This document shows positions 8,125-16,093 of a DNA stretch of 23,802 bases, piece by piece (the first letter of the stretch is position 1; each line of letters begins with the position of its first letter). Made by a program: the position numbers and the translations under genes. Source of the stretch: a virus; IMG/VR virus record IMGVR_UViG_3300008259_000172, positions 1 to 23,802 of that record; one strand, given 5' to 3'. A model generated the notes under the pieces. That model saw only the letters and a list, made by a program, of their open reading frames with translations. It was not told where the DNA came from and did not search any database.

Positions 8125-8457
8125 ATGGATTCTCTAAAAATTCTTTCCCCAACATATCGTTTAGACCTTACAACTTCTGCGTCAGCTGCGCTGCAACTTA
8201 TTCCCGATACGCCAACTCGCGCATTTCGCGTGGCCATCCTAAATACAGGAACTGGAACCGCAGCGATTACCTTTGGAACAACTGATTCCAATATGGCAAC
8301 TCCAGCAATTGCAGCATCTGGCAGCAGCGGCTCGTTTATCTTGGCTCCAAGTATGTTTTTGCCAATTTTGATTGACTGCCCCGCGCCCAACTTTTACATT
8401 AAGGGTATTTCTTCTGGAACTAATTCGCTATATTTGACATTAGTAGCCACCGAATAA
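8125..8457 (+). CDS. Small beta-rich putative virion protein
   Basis: This 110-aa protein is Ser/Thr/Ala-rich with alternating hydrophobic strands (FRVAILNTGTGTAAITFGTT, FYIKGISSGTNSLYLTLVAT), a pattern typical of beta-sandwich phage structural domains. The AAGGA ribosome binding site overlaps the stop codon of the glycosyltransferase-like gene, and the fibre gene begins 10 bases after it. No enzyme motif, signal peptide or membrane segment is visible. It may be a fibre accessory or capsid-surface protein, which is inference from fold type and position. Confidence 0.55.
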   Translation: MDSLKILSPTYRLDLTTSASAALQLIPDTPTRAFRVAILNTGTGTAAITFGTTDSNMATPAIAASGSSGSFILAPSMFLPILIDCPAPNFYIKGISSGTNSLYLTLVATE

Positions 8458-8467
8458 GGGATTTACC

Positions 8468-11400
8468 ATGTCCAACGACACCGCAAAGACTATAACAACC
8501 AATATAGTGCCGGTCCAAGGGACTTTTGAGCCCTTGCCGCCGTATGAGTGCATCAACTTAATTGGCCCTGCAGGAACCCCGTTTTATGCCCCTGTAAACC
8601 CCAATTTAGACGGTGTAAACATCACCAACAGCACGATTAACAGCACGACCATCGGGGTAACAACTCCGGCTGCGGGCGCGTTTACTACTGCAAGCTCAAC
8701 TAATCAACCAGTAGGAAACAACGATTTAACAACTAAACTGTATGTTGACTCTTTGGCCCTTGGCATTTCTTGGAAACAGCCAGTAAATGCTGCCACAACG
8801 GCCAACATTACCCTGTCTGGTGCGCAAACAATTGATACTGTTTCAGTTGTTGCTGGTGACCGAGTTTTGGTAAAAGACCAAAGTACCCAATCTGAAAATG
8901 GTATTTACATTGTTGGAACGCCTTGGACTCGATCACCAGATGCAAACGCATGGGACGAGTTGGTTTCGGCTTTGGTGTTTGTGGAAAGTGGCGGTCAAGC
9001 AGGCTCTGCTTGGTATTGCCCAGTTCAACCTGGCGGAACCCTTGGGGTTACAGCAGTTACTTGGAATAATTTTTCGGTTGGTGGCGTTTATTTTGCTGGA
9101 ACCGGATTAAATCTATCCGGCGGCAATACATTCAACATCACAAATACTGGCGTGACAGCTGCAACATATGGCTCGGCATCCGCAGTTCCGGTTATTGCAG
9201 TTAACCAACAAGGCCAGATTACTAGCGCAAGCAATACGAATATTGCTATTGCTGGCAGCCAAATCACAAGCGGAACCATTGATTCTGCAAGGATTAGCGG
9301 TGATTATTCAGGAATTACTGGGGTTGGCACATTAACCAATTTAACGGTTTCCAACACAATTACTGGCTCAATTTCTGGCAACGCGGCAACTGCAACTAAT
9401 GCAACAAATGCAGCAACTGCAACCAATTTAGCTGGCGGCGCAACAGGCAGCTTGCCATATCAGAGCAGCGCAGGAACAACAACTTTTGTAGGAATCGGCT
9501 CAACCGGCCAAATATTGACAGTTTCTGGCGGTGTCCCAACCTGGGCCGCGCCCTCAGCAACTGGAGATGTTGTGGGGCCAGCATCATCTACCGATAACGC
9601 AATTGCTCGATTTGATAGCACTACTGGCAAAGTTATTCAAAACTCTGGCATTACTCTATCTGACGCAAATGCCTTGCAAAATGTTAATGAGATTAACTTT
9701 GACATTACCCCGGCAAGTGTTGTCGGTGGCGCTGGATCATTGTCTTGGAATAGTGACGATAACACCAAAACCTTGCAATTAATTGGCAACAACGATGTAC
9801 CAATTAAAGTTGGCGAAGAAAACTATTACAGAATTAAAGCATCGTCTGCAATTACCAAAGGCCAAGTATTAATGTTTACTGGCACTTTGGGCTCGTCTGG
9901 TGGCCTGACAGCAGCGCCAGCAACGGGATTAACTGCTGCCACCGGTAACTATATTTTAGGTGTTGCTAAAGAAAGTGGAATTACTAACGATTGGATTTAT
10001 GTTCAAGAGTTCGGCGAGGTTAAAGGCATTAATACCAGCGGATCAACTGCTAGTGAGACTTGGGTAAACGGCGATATTCTGTATTACAACCCTGCTGTTA
10101 CTGGCGGATTGACAAAAAATGTGCCAACTGCGCCAAACGCCAAGGTTCAAGTAGCTGCAGTTGTCCATGCAAATGCAAGCAATGGAATCTTATTTGTAAG
10201 GCCAACTTTTGAGCCAAGGCTAAATGATTTATCTAATGTGTTTGCTATATCTCCATCTGACGGTGATGTAATCGTTTGGGATAACGGCGATTCTCGCTGG
10301 GAAAATAGAGCGCAATCGTCATTGACTGCTGGATCAGCAACCAACCTTTCTGGCGGCGCAACTGGCTCTTTGCCTTACCAATCAAGCGCAGGAACGACAA
10401 CATTCTTGCCTGCGGGAACAGATGGCCAGGTCTTAAAACTTGCCAGCGGTGTCCCATCCTGGTCAAGCGACACATCTGGCGTCACGATTACCGATGACAC
10501 TACAACGAATGCAACCCGTTACATTACTTTTTCAAACCTCACAACTGGTAACGAAACCACACTAGATGTCTCGTCAACCAAGCTGCAATTTAATCCATCT
10601 ACTGGAACTTTAACTGCTACTGCTTTTAGCGGATCAGGCGCAAGTCTAACCTCTTTAAATGCAAGCAACATATCTAGCGGTACTGTAGCGGTGGGCAATG
10701 GAGGAACAGGCCAAACAAGTTATACAAATGGTCAGTTATTAATTGGAAACACCACAGGAAATACCCTTACAAAAGCAACATTAACTGCCGGCACCGGAAT
10801 TAGCATTACAAATGGTGCTGGATCAATAACAATCACCAACACAAATGTTCCCTATTCTGCAGATTATGTAATTGTTGCTGGTGGCGGTGGTGGCGGTGCA
10901 AATACAGGCGGTGGCGGTGGTGCTGGTGGTTATCTATCAGGAACTACTCAAATTGTGCCAGGATTTACTTATTCCGTTACTGTTGGTGGCGGTGGAGCAG
11001 GAGGCTCAAGCACAGCAGCAGGGACTAATGGATCTGATTCGGTTGCTCTTTCATTAACTGCTCTTGGTGGCGGTGGTGGCGGTGGTAGTGCATCACCAGC
11101 AGGAAAATCAGGCGGTTCAGGTGGAGCAAGTGGCGATTCAACAACTGTTGGATCAGGAACAACCGGACAAGGAAATAATGGCGGTAGTGGTTCAGGCGGA
11201 TATCCAAGTGGTAGAGGTGGTGGTGGTGGTGCAAGTGCTGTAGGCGCTGATAGATCAGGTGCAAATGGCGGTAATGGTGGCGCAGGAACTGCATCATCAA
11301 TAACTGGATCATCCGTAACTAGGGCCGGCGGTGGCGGTGGATTTGGAGAATATCGCGCTGGCGGAACTGCCGGAAGCGGTGGCGCTGGCGGCGGCGGTGC

Positions 11401-11632
11401 TGGTAGAGCAGCTTCAGGAGGAACTGCAACTGCTGGAACAGCAAACACAGGCGGTGGTGGTGGTGGCGGTGGAACTTATTCTGGAAATGGCGGAGCTGGT
11501 GGTTCAGGAGTTGTCATTATTTCTGTTCCAACTGCCAAATACACAGGAACCACAACTGGTTCGCCAACTGTTACTACAAACGGCTCTAATACCGTTATGC
11601 AATTTAATTCTTCAGGGAGTTACACAGCATGA
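8468..11632 (+). CDS. Large fibre/adhesin with polyglycine C-terminal domain
   Basis: This 1054-aa protein looks like a host-recognition fibre. Residues 1-90 are a short N-terminal region with NST/TTP repeats. Residues 91-200 hold a domain frequent in phage fibres (LYVDSLALGISWKQPV, then GDRVLVKDQ and ENGIYIV). Next come Asn/Thr-rich shaft repeats (SGNAATATNATNAATAT) and two copies of a 42-residue repeat at 318-359 and 624-665. A GNGGTGQTSYTNGQLLIGN shaft motif lies near 740. Residues of about 804-1013 are extremely Gly-rich with runs of up to eight glycines, followed by a beta-rich end with VVIISVP. Polyglycine domains of this kind form the tip of T4-like Gp38 adhesins. A clear AAGGGA precedes the start. 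Its place between coat and gp4 genes is unusual for a fibre. Confidence 0.8.
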   Translation: MSNDTAKTITTNIVPVQGTFEPLPPYECINLIGPAGTPFYAPVNPNLDGVNITNSTINSTTIGVTTPAAGAFTTASSTNQPVGNNDLTTKLYVDSLALGISWKQPVNAATTANITLSGAQTIDTVSVVAGDRVLVKDQSTQSENGIYIVGTPWTRSPDANAWDELVSALVFVESGGQAGSAWYCPVQPGGTLGVTAVTWNNFSVGGVYFAGTGLNLSGGNTFNITNTGVTAATYGSASAVPVIAVNQQGQITSASNTNIAIAGSQITSGTIDSARISGDYSGITGVGTLTNLTVSNTITGSISGNAATATNATNAATATNLAGGATGSLPYQSSAGTTTFVGIGSTGQILTVSGGVPTWAAPSATGDVVGPASSTDNAIARFDSTTGKVIQNSGITLSDANALQNVNEINFDITPASVVGGAGSLSWNSDDNTKTLQLIGNNDVPIKVGEENYYRIKASSAITKGQVLMFTGTLGSSGGLTAAPATGLTAATGNYILGVAKESGITNDWIYVQEFGEVKGINTSGSTASETWVNGDILYYNPAVTGGLTKNVPTAPNAKVQVAAVVHANASNGILFVRPTFEPRLNDLSNVFAISPSDGDVIVWDNGDSRWENRAQSSLTAGSATNLSGGATGSLPYQSSAGTTTFLPAGTDGQVLKLASGVPSWSSDTSGVTITDDTTTNATRYITFSNLTTGNETTLDVSSTKLQFNPSTGTLTATAFSGSGASLTSLNASNISSGTVAVGNGGTGQTSYTNGQLLIGNTTGNTLTKATLTAGTGISITNGAGSITITNTNVPYSADYVIVAGGGGGGANTGGGGGAGGYLSGTTQIVPGFTYSVTVGGGGAGGSSTAAGTNGSDSVALSLTALGGGGGGGSASPAGKSGGSGGASGDSTTVGSGTTGQGNNGGSGSGGYPSGRGGGGGASAVGADRSGANGGNGGAGTASSITGSSVTRAGGGGGFGEYRAGGTAGSGGAGGGGAGRAASGGTATAGTANTGGGGGGGGTYSGNGGAGGSGVVIISVPTAKYTGTTTGSPTVTTNGSNTVMQFNSSGSYTA
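9419..9544 (+). repeat. Fibre internal repeat, copy 1
   Basis: This encodes residues 318-359 of the fibre, starting ATNLAGGATGSLPYQSSAG and ending GGVPTW. It matches copy 2 at 10337-10462 closely at protein level, while many codons differ at the third base (for example AGC against TCT, CAG against CAA), so the protein repeat is maintained and is not a recent DNA duplication. Confidence 0.85.
10337..10462 (+). repeat. Fibre internal repeat, copy 2
   Basis: This encodes residues 624-665 of the fibre, starting ATNLSGGATGSLPYQSSAG and ending SGVPSW, the same 42-residue length as copy 1. Differences concentrate in the second half (FLPAGTDGQVLKLA against FVGIGSTGQILTVS), suggesting a structural unit with variable loops. 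Confidence 0.85.
10877..11506 (+). repeat. Glycine-codon low-complexity tract
   Basis: About 630 bases consist largely of GGT/GGC/GGA glycine codons interspersed with Ala, Ser and Thr codons, encoding residues of about 804-1013 of the fibre. The reading frame stays open, so the tract is coding. Such DNA is prone to slippage and recombination and could vary in length between related phages. A long open frame on the opposite strand here is a Pro-rich shadow. Confidence 0.8.
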
Positions 11633-11922
11633 GTCATTTTGCTAAAGTTGTTGATGGAAAAGTGGTTAAAGTTATTGTTGCAGAACAAGAATTTTTTAAT
11701 ACTTTTGTAGACACAAGTCCTGGTCAATGGATACAAACATCCTATAACACCTATGGAAATCAACATACACAAGGCGGAACACCATTGCGTGGAAACTTTG
11801 CTGGAATTGGTTACATTTATGATTATGAAAATGATGTTTTTTATCCGCCTCAACCCCACCCAAGTTCTGTATTAAATAAAGAAACATGGACCTGGGACAC
11901 AATTCAGACAACGGAGTTATAA
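11629..11922 (+). CDS. Conserved virion-region protein, cyanophage type
   Basis: This 97-aa protein reads like small proteins common in cyanophage genomes beside fibre genes: an N-terminal hairpin (MSHFAKVVDGKVVKVIVAEQ), a central PGQWIQTSYNTYG, then GNFAGIGYIYDYENDVFYPP and a Trp-containing end. It is probably a small beta-rich structural or fibre-associated protein; no function is known to me. It overlaps the fibre stop by four bases (ATGA), so it is translated in coupling with the fibre and probably works with it. No catalytic residue pattern, signal or membrane segment is seen. Confidence 0.7.
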   Translation: MSHFAKVVDGKVVKVIVAEQEFFNTFVDTSPGQWIQTSYNTYGNQHTQGGTPLRGNFAGIGYIYDYENDVFYPPQPHPSSVLNKETWTWDTIQTTEL

Positions 11923-11925
11923 AAA

Positions 11926-12234
11926 ATGGCATATCCAAAAATTGATATTGGTCATGTGGCAAATGTTTTTATTCGCATGATGACTTTTGAAAAAGCTGGA
12001 GATGTAGAAAATGGTCATACTCATGAATTTGACCATGTGACATTGTTGTCAAAAGGCAGCTTAAAAATTGTTTGCGATGGTAAAGAAACAACTTTTGTTG
12101 CCCCGCACATGATTTTTATTAATAAAGATAAACATCATGAATTAATTGCCTTAGAGGACGGAACTGTTGCCTGTTGCATACATGGAACCAGAAATAGCGA
12201 TGGTGACATTATTGACCCGGCCTGCATCCCATAA
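11926..12234 (+). CDS. Single-domain cupin protein
   Basis: This 102-aa protein fits a minimal cupin barrel. Motif 1 is G25 then H31-x-H33, with His37 where cupins usually carry Glu, followed by G44 (GHTHEFDHVTLLSKG). Motif 2 is PHMIFINKDKHHEL, with H71 as the last metal ligand. Four histidines could therefore bind a metal ion. Cupins range from dioxygenases and isomerases to non-enzymatic binding proteins, so the substrate cannot be told. It lies between two small cyanophage-type virion-region genes, three bases after the first. A role in modifying fibre or glycan, or as a structural beta-barrel, is possible but inferred from position only. Confidence 0.75.
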   Translation: MAYPKIDIGHVANVFIRMMTFEKAGDVENGHTHEFDHVTLLSKGSLKIVCDGKETTFVAPHMIFINKDKHHELIALEDGTVACCIHGTRNSDGDIIDPACIP

Positions 12235-12248
12235 ATTAACAAATAATT

Positions 12249-12560
12249 ATGATTAATTATGAATGGAAGATTTTAGAAACTGTCATTATTGATGAAGTTT
12301 TGAAATCAGTTAAATATTGGTGCAAGGCAGCAGACGGGACTCATTCTGTAGAGACAGAGGGTAACTGGAAAATGCGTAATCAGCACTTGGTAGATTCCAA
12401 CACAACAGAACACCAGGTTGCGCATTGGCTTGATTTAGATGCTACCCAAAATGACAAACATCTCATAAAATACAGATTACAAGAGCAACTGGATGCGCTT
12501 AGTTCAGAAATAAAAACTAAACCGCCCTGGGCCGTGGACACATTTAAGGTGACGATATGA
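12249..12560 (+). CDS. Conserved uncharacterised protein, DUF7936-like
   Basis: This 103-aa protein starts [10 protein letters not shown] and continues with a charged strand pattern, a VETEGNW motif at residues of about 34-40 and a C-terminal helix ([14 protein letters not shown]) before a PPW segment. I associate this pattern with an uncharacterised family frequent in cyanophages and other aquatic phages, encoded near fibre genes. No Shine-Dalgarno sequence is clear at 12249. Its end overlaps the gp4-like gene by four bases. It closes the accessory cassette. Function is unknown; a chaperone or assembly role would be speculation. Confidence 0.65.
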   Translation: MINYEWKILETVIIDEVLKSVKYWCKAADGTHSVETEGNWKMRNQHLVDSNTTEHQVAHWLDLDATQNDKHLIKYRLQEQLDALSSEIKTKPPWAVDTFKVTI

Positions 12561-13522
12561 CACAACCAATCGACATCATCTCTCGCGCCCTCAAAGATAT
12601 TGGGGCTCTTGAGGCTGGTGAAACTCCCGCGCCTGCAGATGCGCAAGACGCATTCGATATGCTCAATGACATGATTGACCAATGGTCAAACGAGCAGATG
12701 ATGGTCTTTTATAAGACTGAGATTATTTTTACCTTAACTCCAGGTCAAACCCAATATACGATTGGCCCCGGTGGCCAGATCAACGGCACAATTACCGGCT
12801 CGATTTCTGGCACAACTTTAACCGTTACAGATGTTTCCGATGGCGCTATTGCGTTAGGCATGACCCTTACTGGCTCTGGTGTAGCCAATGGAACCAAAAT
12901 AACTGCGTTTAATTCTGGCGCGGGCGGGAATGTAAACTCGGATGGAACCTATACGGTCAACATCTCGCAAACAGTTGCCAGCACAACAATTAACGCCTAT
13001 TACGAAAGACCGTTATCAATAAATTCTGCGTTTGTTAGGGTAAACACTAACTCTAATGGCCAACCTATTTTGAACGGTGGCCTAGACTATCCGGTGGCCA
13101 TTCTTAACTTAGAAAATTACGAATTAATTGGCCTTAAAACCCTTAATGGTCCATGGCCCCGCGCCCTGTATTACCAGCCTGGCGAGACCCTAGGAACAGT
13201 TACCGTCTGGCCAAATCCATCCCAGGGTGAGATGCATATATTTGCCGATACCCTGTTTCAGCGCTTTACCTCAATCAATGACGAGATAATCATCCCTCAG
13301 GGCTACATAATGGCCCTTAGATGGTGTTTAGCCGAGCGTTTGATGCCGATGTATGGAAAAGCCAGCCAAACTCAAATACAGATGATTAATGGCTTTGCAA
13401 ACCATGCAAAAGCAACCATTAAACGAACCAATATGAAACCGATGCAAGTGGCCCGTTTTGAGGATTCCTTGATTGTCGGTAAACGAGCAGATGCTGGCTG
13501 GATTCTTACTGGAGGCTTTTAA
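12557..13522 (+). CDS. Head-completion/tail accessory protein, P22 gp4-like, with inserted module
   Basis: In P22, gp4 binds under the portal to close the DNA exit channel and start tail assembly. The N-terminus here ([17 protein letters not shown], then [15 protein letters not shown]) and the [14 protein letters not shown] strand match the gp4 family, as does [12 protein letters not shown] after residue 150. Between these two blocks residues 79-148 carry a beta-rich module ([11 protein letters not shown] to STTI) that also occurs twice in the next gene. P22 gp4 has 166 residues; this protein has 321, and the module explains about 70 of the excess. AAGGTGA precedes the start, which overlaps the preceding stop as ATGA, and the stop overlaps the next start as TAATG. 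Confidence 0.82.
   Translation: MTQPIDIISRALKDIGALEAGETPAPADAQDAFDMLNDMIDQWSNEQMMVFYKTEIIFTLTPGQTQYTIGPGGQINGTITGSISGTTLTVTDVSDGAIALGMTLTGSGVANGTKITAFNSGAGGNVNSDGTYTVNISQTVASTTINAYYERPLSINSAFVRVNTNSNGQPILNGGLDYPVAILNLENYELIGLKTLNGPWPRALYYQPGETLGTVTVWPNPSQGEMHIFADTLFQRFTSINDEIIIPQGYIMALRWCLAERLMPMYGKASQTQIQMINGFANHAKATIKRTNMKPMQVARFEDSLIVGKRADAGWILTGGF
12791..13000 (+). repeat. Beta-module copy 1, inside the gp4-like protein
   Basis: This encodes residues 79-148 with the pattern [11 protein letters not shown], [19 protein letters not shown], a Gly/Asn-rich turn, [11 protein letters not shown] and STTI. It is the longest of three copies because of extra residues in the Gly/Asn turn ([10 protein letters not shown]). 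It separates the two conserved blocks of the gp4 family. Confidence 0.85.
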
Positions 13523-15393
13523 TGCCAGATTTTGGATTTGTTGGCGCAGCTTACGAAGCGCCGTCCATCTATCAAGATGCCCAGGAATGCATCAATTTTT
13601 ATCCTGAAATAGACCCTACTAAGCCCCAAGGCGATAGGGGCGTTATGGCGCTTTACCCAACTCCAGGGTTAGAAACTGTTGCTATTTTGCCAAATCAGGA
13701 AGAAGTGCGAGGCATTCGGACCTTATCCGGTGGCACCCAAGTCGTAACCGTTTGCGGTGATTTTGTGTATGTTATGGAATCCGATTACACACCCAAAATG
13801 ATCGGCCAAATGAACACATCAACCGGATTAGTTGGAATTGTGGATAACGGGGTCAATGTGTATATCGTGGACGATTCCTATCGTTACACTTGGTTTATCT
13901 CCAATCCATCGAATGCTATTTTTACCGGATCAATTTCCAGCACAACCTTAACTGTTACATCGGTTTTAAGTGGAACCATTGCAGTTGGCCAGGCAATATT
14001 TGGAAATAATATTTCACAAAACACGGTCATTACTGCGCTAGGAACTGGCTCTGGCGGGGTTGGAACTTATACAGTCAGCAACTCACAAACCACAGCGTCA
14101 ACCTCTATAAACTCGGTTGCATCGCCAGCGATTGTTACTGGCTCTATATCTGGAACAACTTTGACCGTTTCTGCGGTTACTAGCGGAACTTTAAAAATTG
14201 GCCAAACCATAGAGGGCTCTGGCGTAACCGATGGCACCATCATTACGGCTTTTGGCACGGGATCAGGGGGCGCTGGAACTTACACGGTCAGCGCATCGCA
14301 GACGGTTAGCAGCACTACCATTTATGCCCTGAACTGGACCATATTGCCAGCTAATGACGGCCCGTTTGAGGGTGGCGGCACGGTTGATATTACCGACAAT
14401 TATTTTGTCTATAACAAACCAAACTCGCAGCTGTGGGCATCATCTGACCTATTAAGCCCAATTACAGACCCGTTATCTTTTGCTAGTAAAGATGGCTCAC
14501 CAGATGACCTTGTGTCAATTATTGTGGACCGCCGCGAAGTTTATTTACTCGGCGAGATGTCCTCCGAAGTCTGGATTAATTCGGGTGCCGTGCCATTTCC
14601 GTTTACTCGCATTCCAGGCACATCCACCCAGCAAGGTATTGCGGCGCAATATTCCATGTCCAGAATGGGCAACTCGTTTGCATATGTGTCAAAAAACAAT
14701 CGCGGCGAGGCTATGGTGGTGCGCATGAATGGGTATTTTCCAGAAAGAATATCCACCCATGCGGTTGAAACAACTTTAGTTAATCAGAATGTTTCGGATG
14801 CCTTGGCCTGGACCTATCAATTAGAGGGCCATGAGGTATATGTTGTTACTTTTCCAAGTATTGGCAATAATGGCCTGACATGGGCATATGACAACACCAC
14901 AGGCCTCTGGCATAAGTGGCTTTATCGTAATAATGAGAATGAATTTGAGCGTCATCGTGGCAACTGCTGCGCATTCTTTAATCAACAAGTATTGGTTGGT
15001 GATTACGAAAACGGCAAGATTTATCAGTTAGGCCGTAATTTTTACACTGATGACGGCCAGCCAATCCGCAGGATTCGTAGGGCTCCCCACATCACATCGG
15101 ATTTACAACGCCAGTATTTCCATGAGTTGCAGATTCAATTCCAGCCTGGCGTTGGTTTATCTACCGGCCAAGGGCAAGACCCCCAGGCTATGTTGCGCTG
15201 GTCTAATGACGGCGGATCAACCTGGTCTAATGAATATTGGACAAGCATCGGAAAACAAGGAAAATACCAGAATCGCGCCATATGGAGGCGGTTAGGATGG
15301 TCCAGAGATAAAGTGTTTGAGGTATCAATTTCTGACCCAGTTAAGGCGGTTATTGTTTCAGCAAATCTTAAAGCAGAGGCTGGAGAAAACTAA
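13522..15393 (+). CDS. Packaged-DNA stabilisation protein, P22 gp10-like, with two inserted modules
   Basis: In P22, gp10 forms a hexameric ring under gp4 and connects the tail needle and tailspikes. The N-terminus ([19 protein letters not shown], then [10 protein letters not shown]) and later blocks ([47 protein letters not shown]) match this family. Two tandem copies of a beta-module lie at residues 135-197 and 206-268, between RYTWF and the [10 protein letters not shown] block. Without them and their linker the protein would be near 490 residues, close to the 472 of P22 gp10. The start overlaps the gp4-like stop as TAATG, indicating translational coupling of two partners that bind each other in the virion. 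Confidence 0.85.
   Translation: MPDFGFVGAAYEAPSIYQDAQECINFYPEIDPTKPQGDRGVMALYPTPGLETVAILPNQEEVRGIRTLSGGTQVVTVCGDFVYVMESDYTPKMIGQMNTSTGLVGIVDNGVNVYIVDDSYRYTWFISNPSNAIFTGSISSTTLTVTSVLSGTIAVGQAIFGNNISQNTVITALGTGSGGVGTYTVSNSQTTASTSINSVASPAIVTGSISGTTLTVSAVTSGTLKIGQTIEGSGVTDGTIITAFGTGSGGAGTYTVSASQTVSSTTIYALNWTILPANDGPFEGGGTVDITDNYFVYNKPNSQLWASSDLLSPITDPLSFASKDGSPDDLVSIIVDRREVYLLGEMSSEVWINSGAVPFPFTRIPGTSTQQGIAAQYSMSRMGNSFAYVSKNNRGEAMVVRMNGYFPERISTHAVETTLVNQNVSDALAWTYQLEGHEVYVVTFPSIGNNGLTWAYDNTTGLWHKWLYRNNENEFERHRGNCCAFFNQQVLVGDYENGKIYQLGRNFYTDDGQPIRRIRRAPHITSDLQRQYFHELQIQFQPGVGLSTGQGQDPQAMLRWSNDGGSTWSNEYWTSIGKQGKYQNRAIWRRLGWSRDKVFEVSISDPVKAVIVSANLKAEAGEN
13924..14112 (+). repeat. Beta-module copy 2, inside the gp10-like protein
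   Basis: This encodes residues 135-197: [52 protein letters not shown] and STSI. It is in tandem with copy 3, separated by eight residues (SVASPAIV). Confidence 0.87.
14137..14325 (+). repeat. Beta-module copy 3, inside the gp10-like protein
   Basis: This encodes residues 206-268: [52 protein letters not shown] and STTI. It has the same 63-residue length as copy 2 but differs in many synonymous positions. Confidence 0.87.
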
Positions 15394-15611
15394 TGTCTAC
15401 CCCGCAAAATCAACGGCTGCCAACAAGTCCTTTAGTAGACCAAACAGGCCGGCCAACCCGTGCCTGGCAGTTATTTTTATTAAACCTTTTAAATTTTTCT
15501 AGCGCATCTACAGCTACCGCTGGATCAGCTACCTTGCCTGCTAACCCAGAGGGATTTATTGAGGTAACCGTAAACGGCGAATCTAAAAGAATCCCGTATT
15601 ACAACTTATAA
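15393..15611 (+). CDS. Small conserved phage protein downstream of gp10-like gene
   Basis: This 72-aa protein has a polar N-terminus with SPLVDQTGRPTRAWQLFLLN, a short Ala/Ser/Thr linker and an end LPANPEGFIEVTVNGESKRI followed by PYYNL. The GFIxVxVNGxxxxIPYY ending recurs in small phage virion-region proteins as far as I know, with no assigned role. It occupies the place of the tail-needle gene (gp26) in P22 but is far too short and lacks the long coiled coil, so I do not call it a needle. A GGAG lies before the start, which overlaps the gp10-like stop as TAATG. Confidence 0.6.
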   Translation: MSTPQNQRLPTSPLVDQTGRPTRAWQLFLLNLLNFSSASTATAGSATLPANPEGFIEVTVNGESKRIPYYNL

Positions 15612-15613
15612 AT

Positions 15614-16093
15614 ATGTCAAATACTGAGCCAACAATTATTGTTAGAAAAGCCACAGAGGCCGATTTGCCGGCATATCTGCAACTTAGCGCCGACTTTCAT
15701 GCTGCGTCACCTATGCAAAGGGTTTGCCAATTTGAGCCAGAGGGATTTAAAGGATTTGTAGTATCTGCCATGAATAACCCAGATATTTGCATATTGGCGG
15801 CTGAACTTAATGGCGAAATCGTAGGCATTACAGGGGGGATTGTCTACCCTTTGTATTTTTCGCCATCCCACAAAGTTGCACAAGAATTATGGTGGTGGCT
15901 AACTCCTGCGGCCAGGGGCTCTGGAGTTGGTAATAAGATGTTTAAGCATTTACAATTGTGGTCAAAGGAACGCGGAGCAAAAACCATTTTTATGATTGCG
16001 CTAGAGGACGAAAGAGCGGAAAAAATGGAAAAAGTTTACTGTCGGGCAGGCTTTGAGCCGATGGAGCGTACATTTATGAAGGGGATCGAATAA
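15614..16093 (+). CDS. GNAT-family N-acetyltransferase
   Basis: This 159-aa protein has the full GNAT plan: an N-terminal strand and helix (IIVRKATEADLPAYLQLS), central strands (CILAAELNGEIVGITGG), the acetyl-CoA pyrophosphate loop R101-G-S-G104-V-G106 in motif A after WWWLTPAA, and the C-terminal motif B (AEKMEKVYCRAGFEPMERTF). It transfers an acetyl group from acetyl-CoA to an amine, probably in the host cytoplasm; the substrate is unknown. Such genes are repeatedly found between structural genes of podophages, so a virion protein or host defence factor may be the target. It follows the preceding stop by two bases and overlaps the next gene as TAATG. Confidence 0.85.
   Translation: MSNTEPTIIVRKATEADLPAYLQLSADFHAASPMQRVCQFEPEGFKGFVVSAMNNPDICILAAELNGEIVGITGGIVYPLYFSPSHKVAQELWWWLTPAARGSGVGNKMFKHLQLWSKERGAKTIFMIALEDERAEKMEKVYCRAGFEPMERTFMKGIE

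Noticed and set aside
7911-8390. 159-aa minus-strand open frame across the glycosyltransferase/small-protein junction
   Set aside because: It lies antisense to two well-supported genes with good ribosome binding sites, and its product shows no recognisable architecture.
10969-11448. 159-aa open frame on the minus strand, extremely Pro-rich
   Set aside because: It is the antisense of the glycine-codon tract of the fibre gene; glycine codons read backwards give Pro and Ala codons with few stops. There is no ribosome binding site or independent domain.
10877-11506. Possible CRISPR or tandem-repeat array in the GGTGGC-rich tract
   Set aside because: There are no uniform repeats with unique spacers; the repetition is codon-level glycine sequence in an intact reading frame.
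15393-15611. Tail-needle (gp26) identity for the 72-aa protein after the gp10-like gene
   Set aside because: The position matches P22 gene order, but the protein is much too short and lacks a long trimeric coiled coil.
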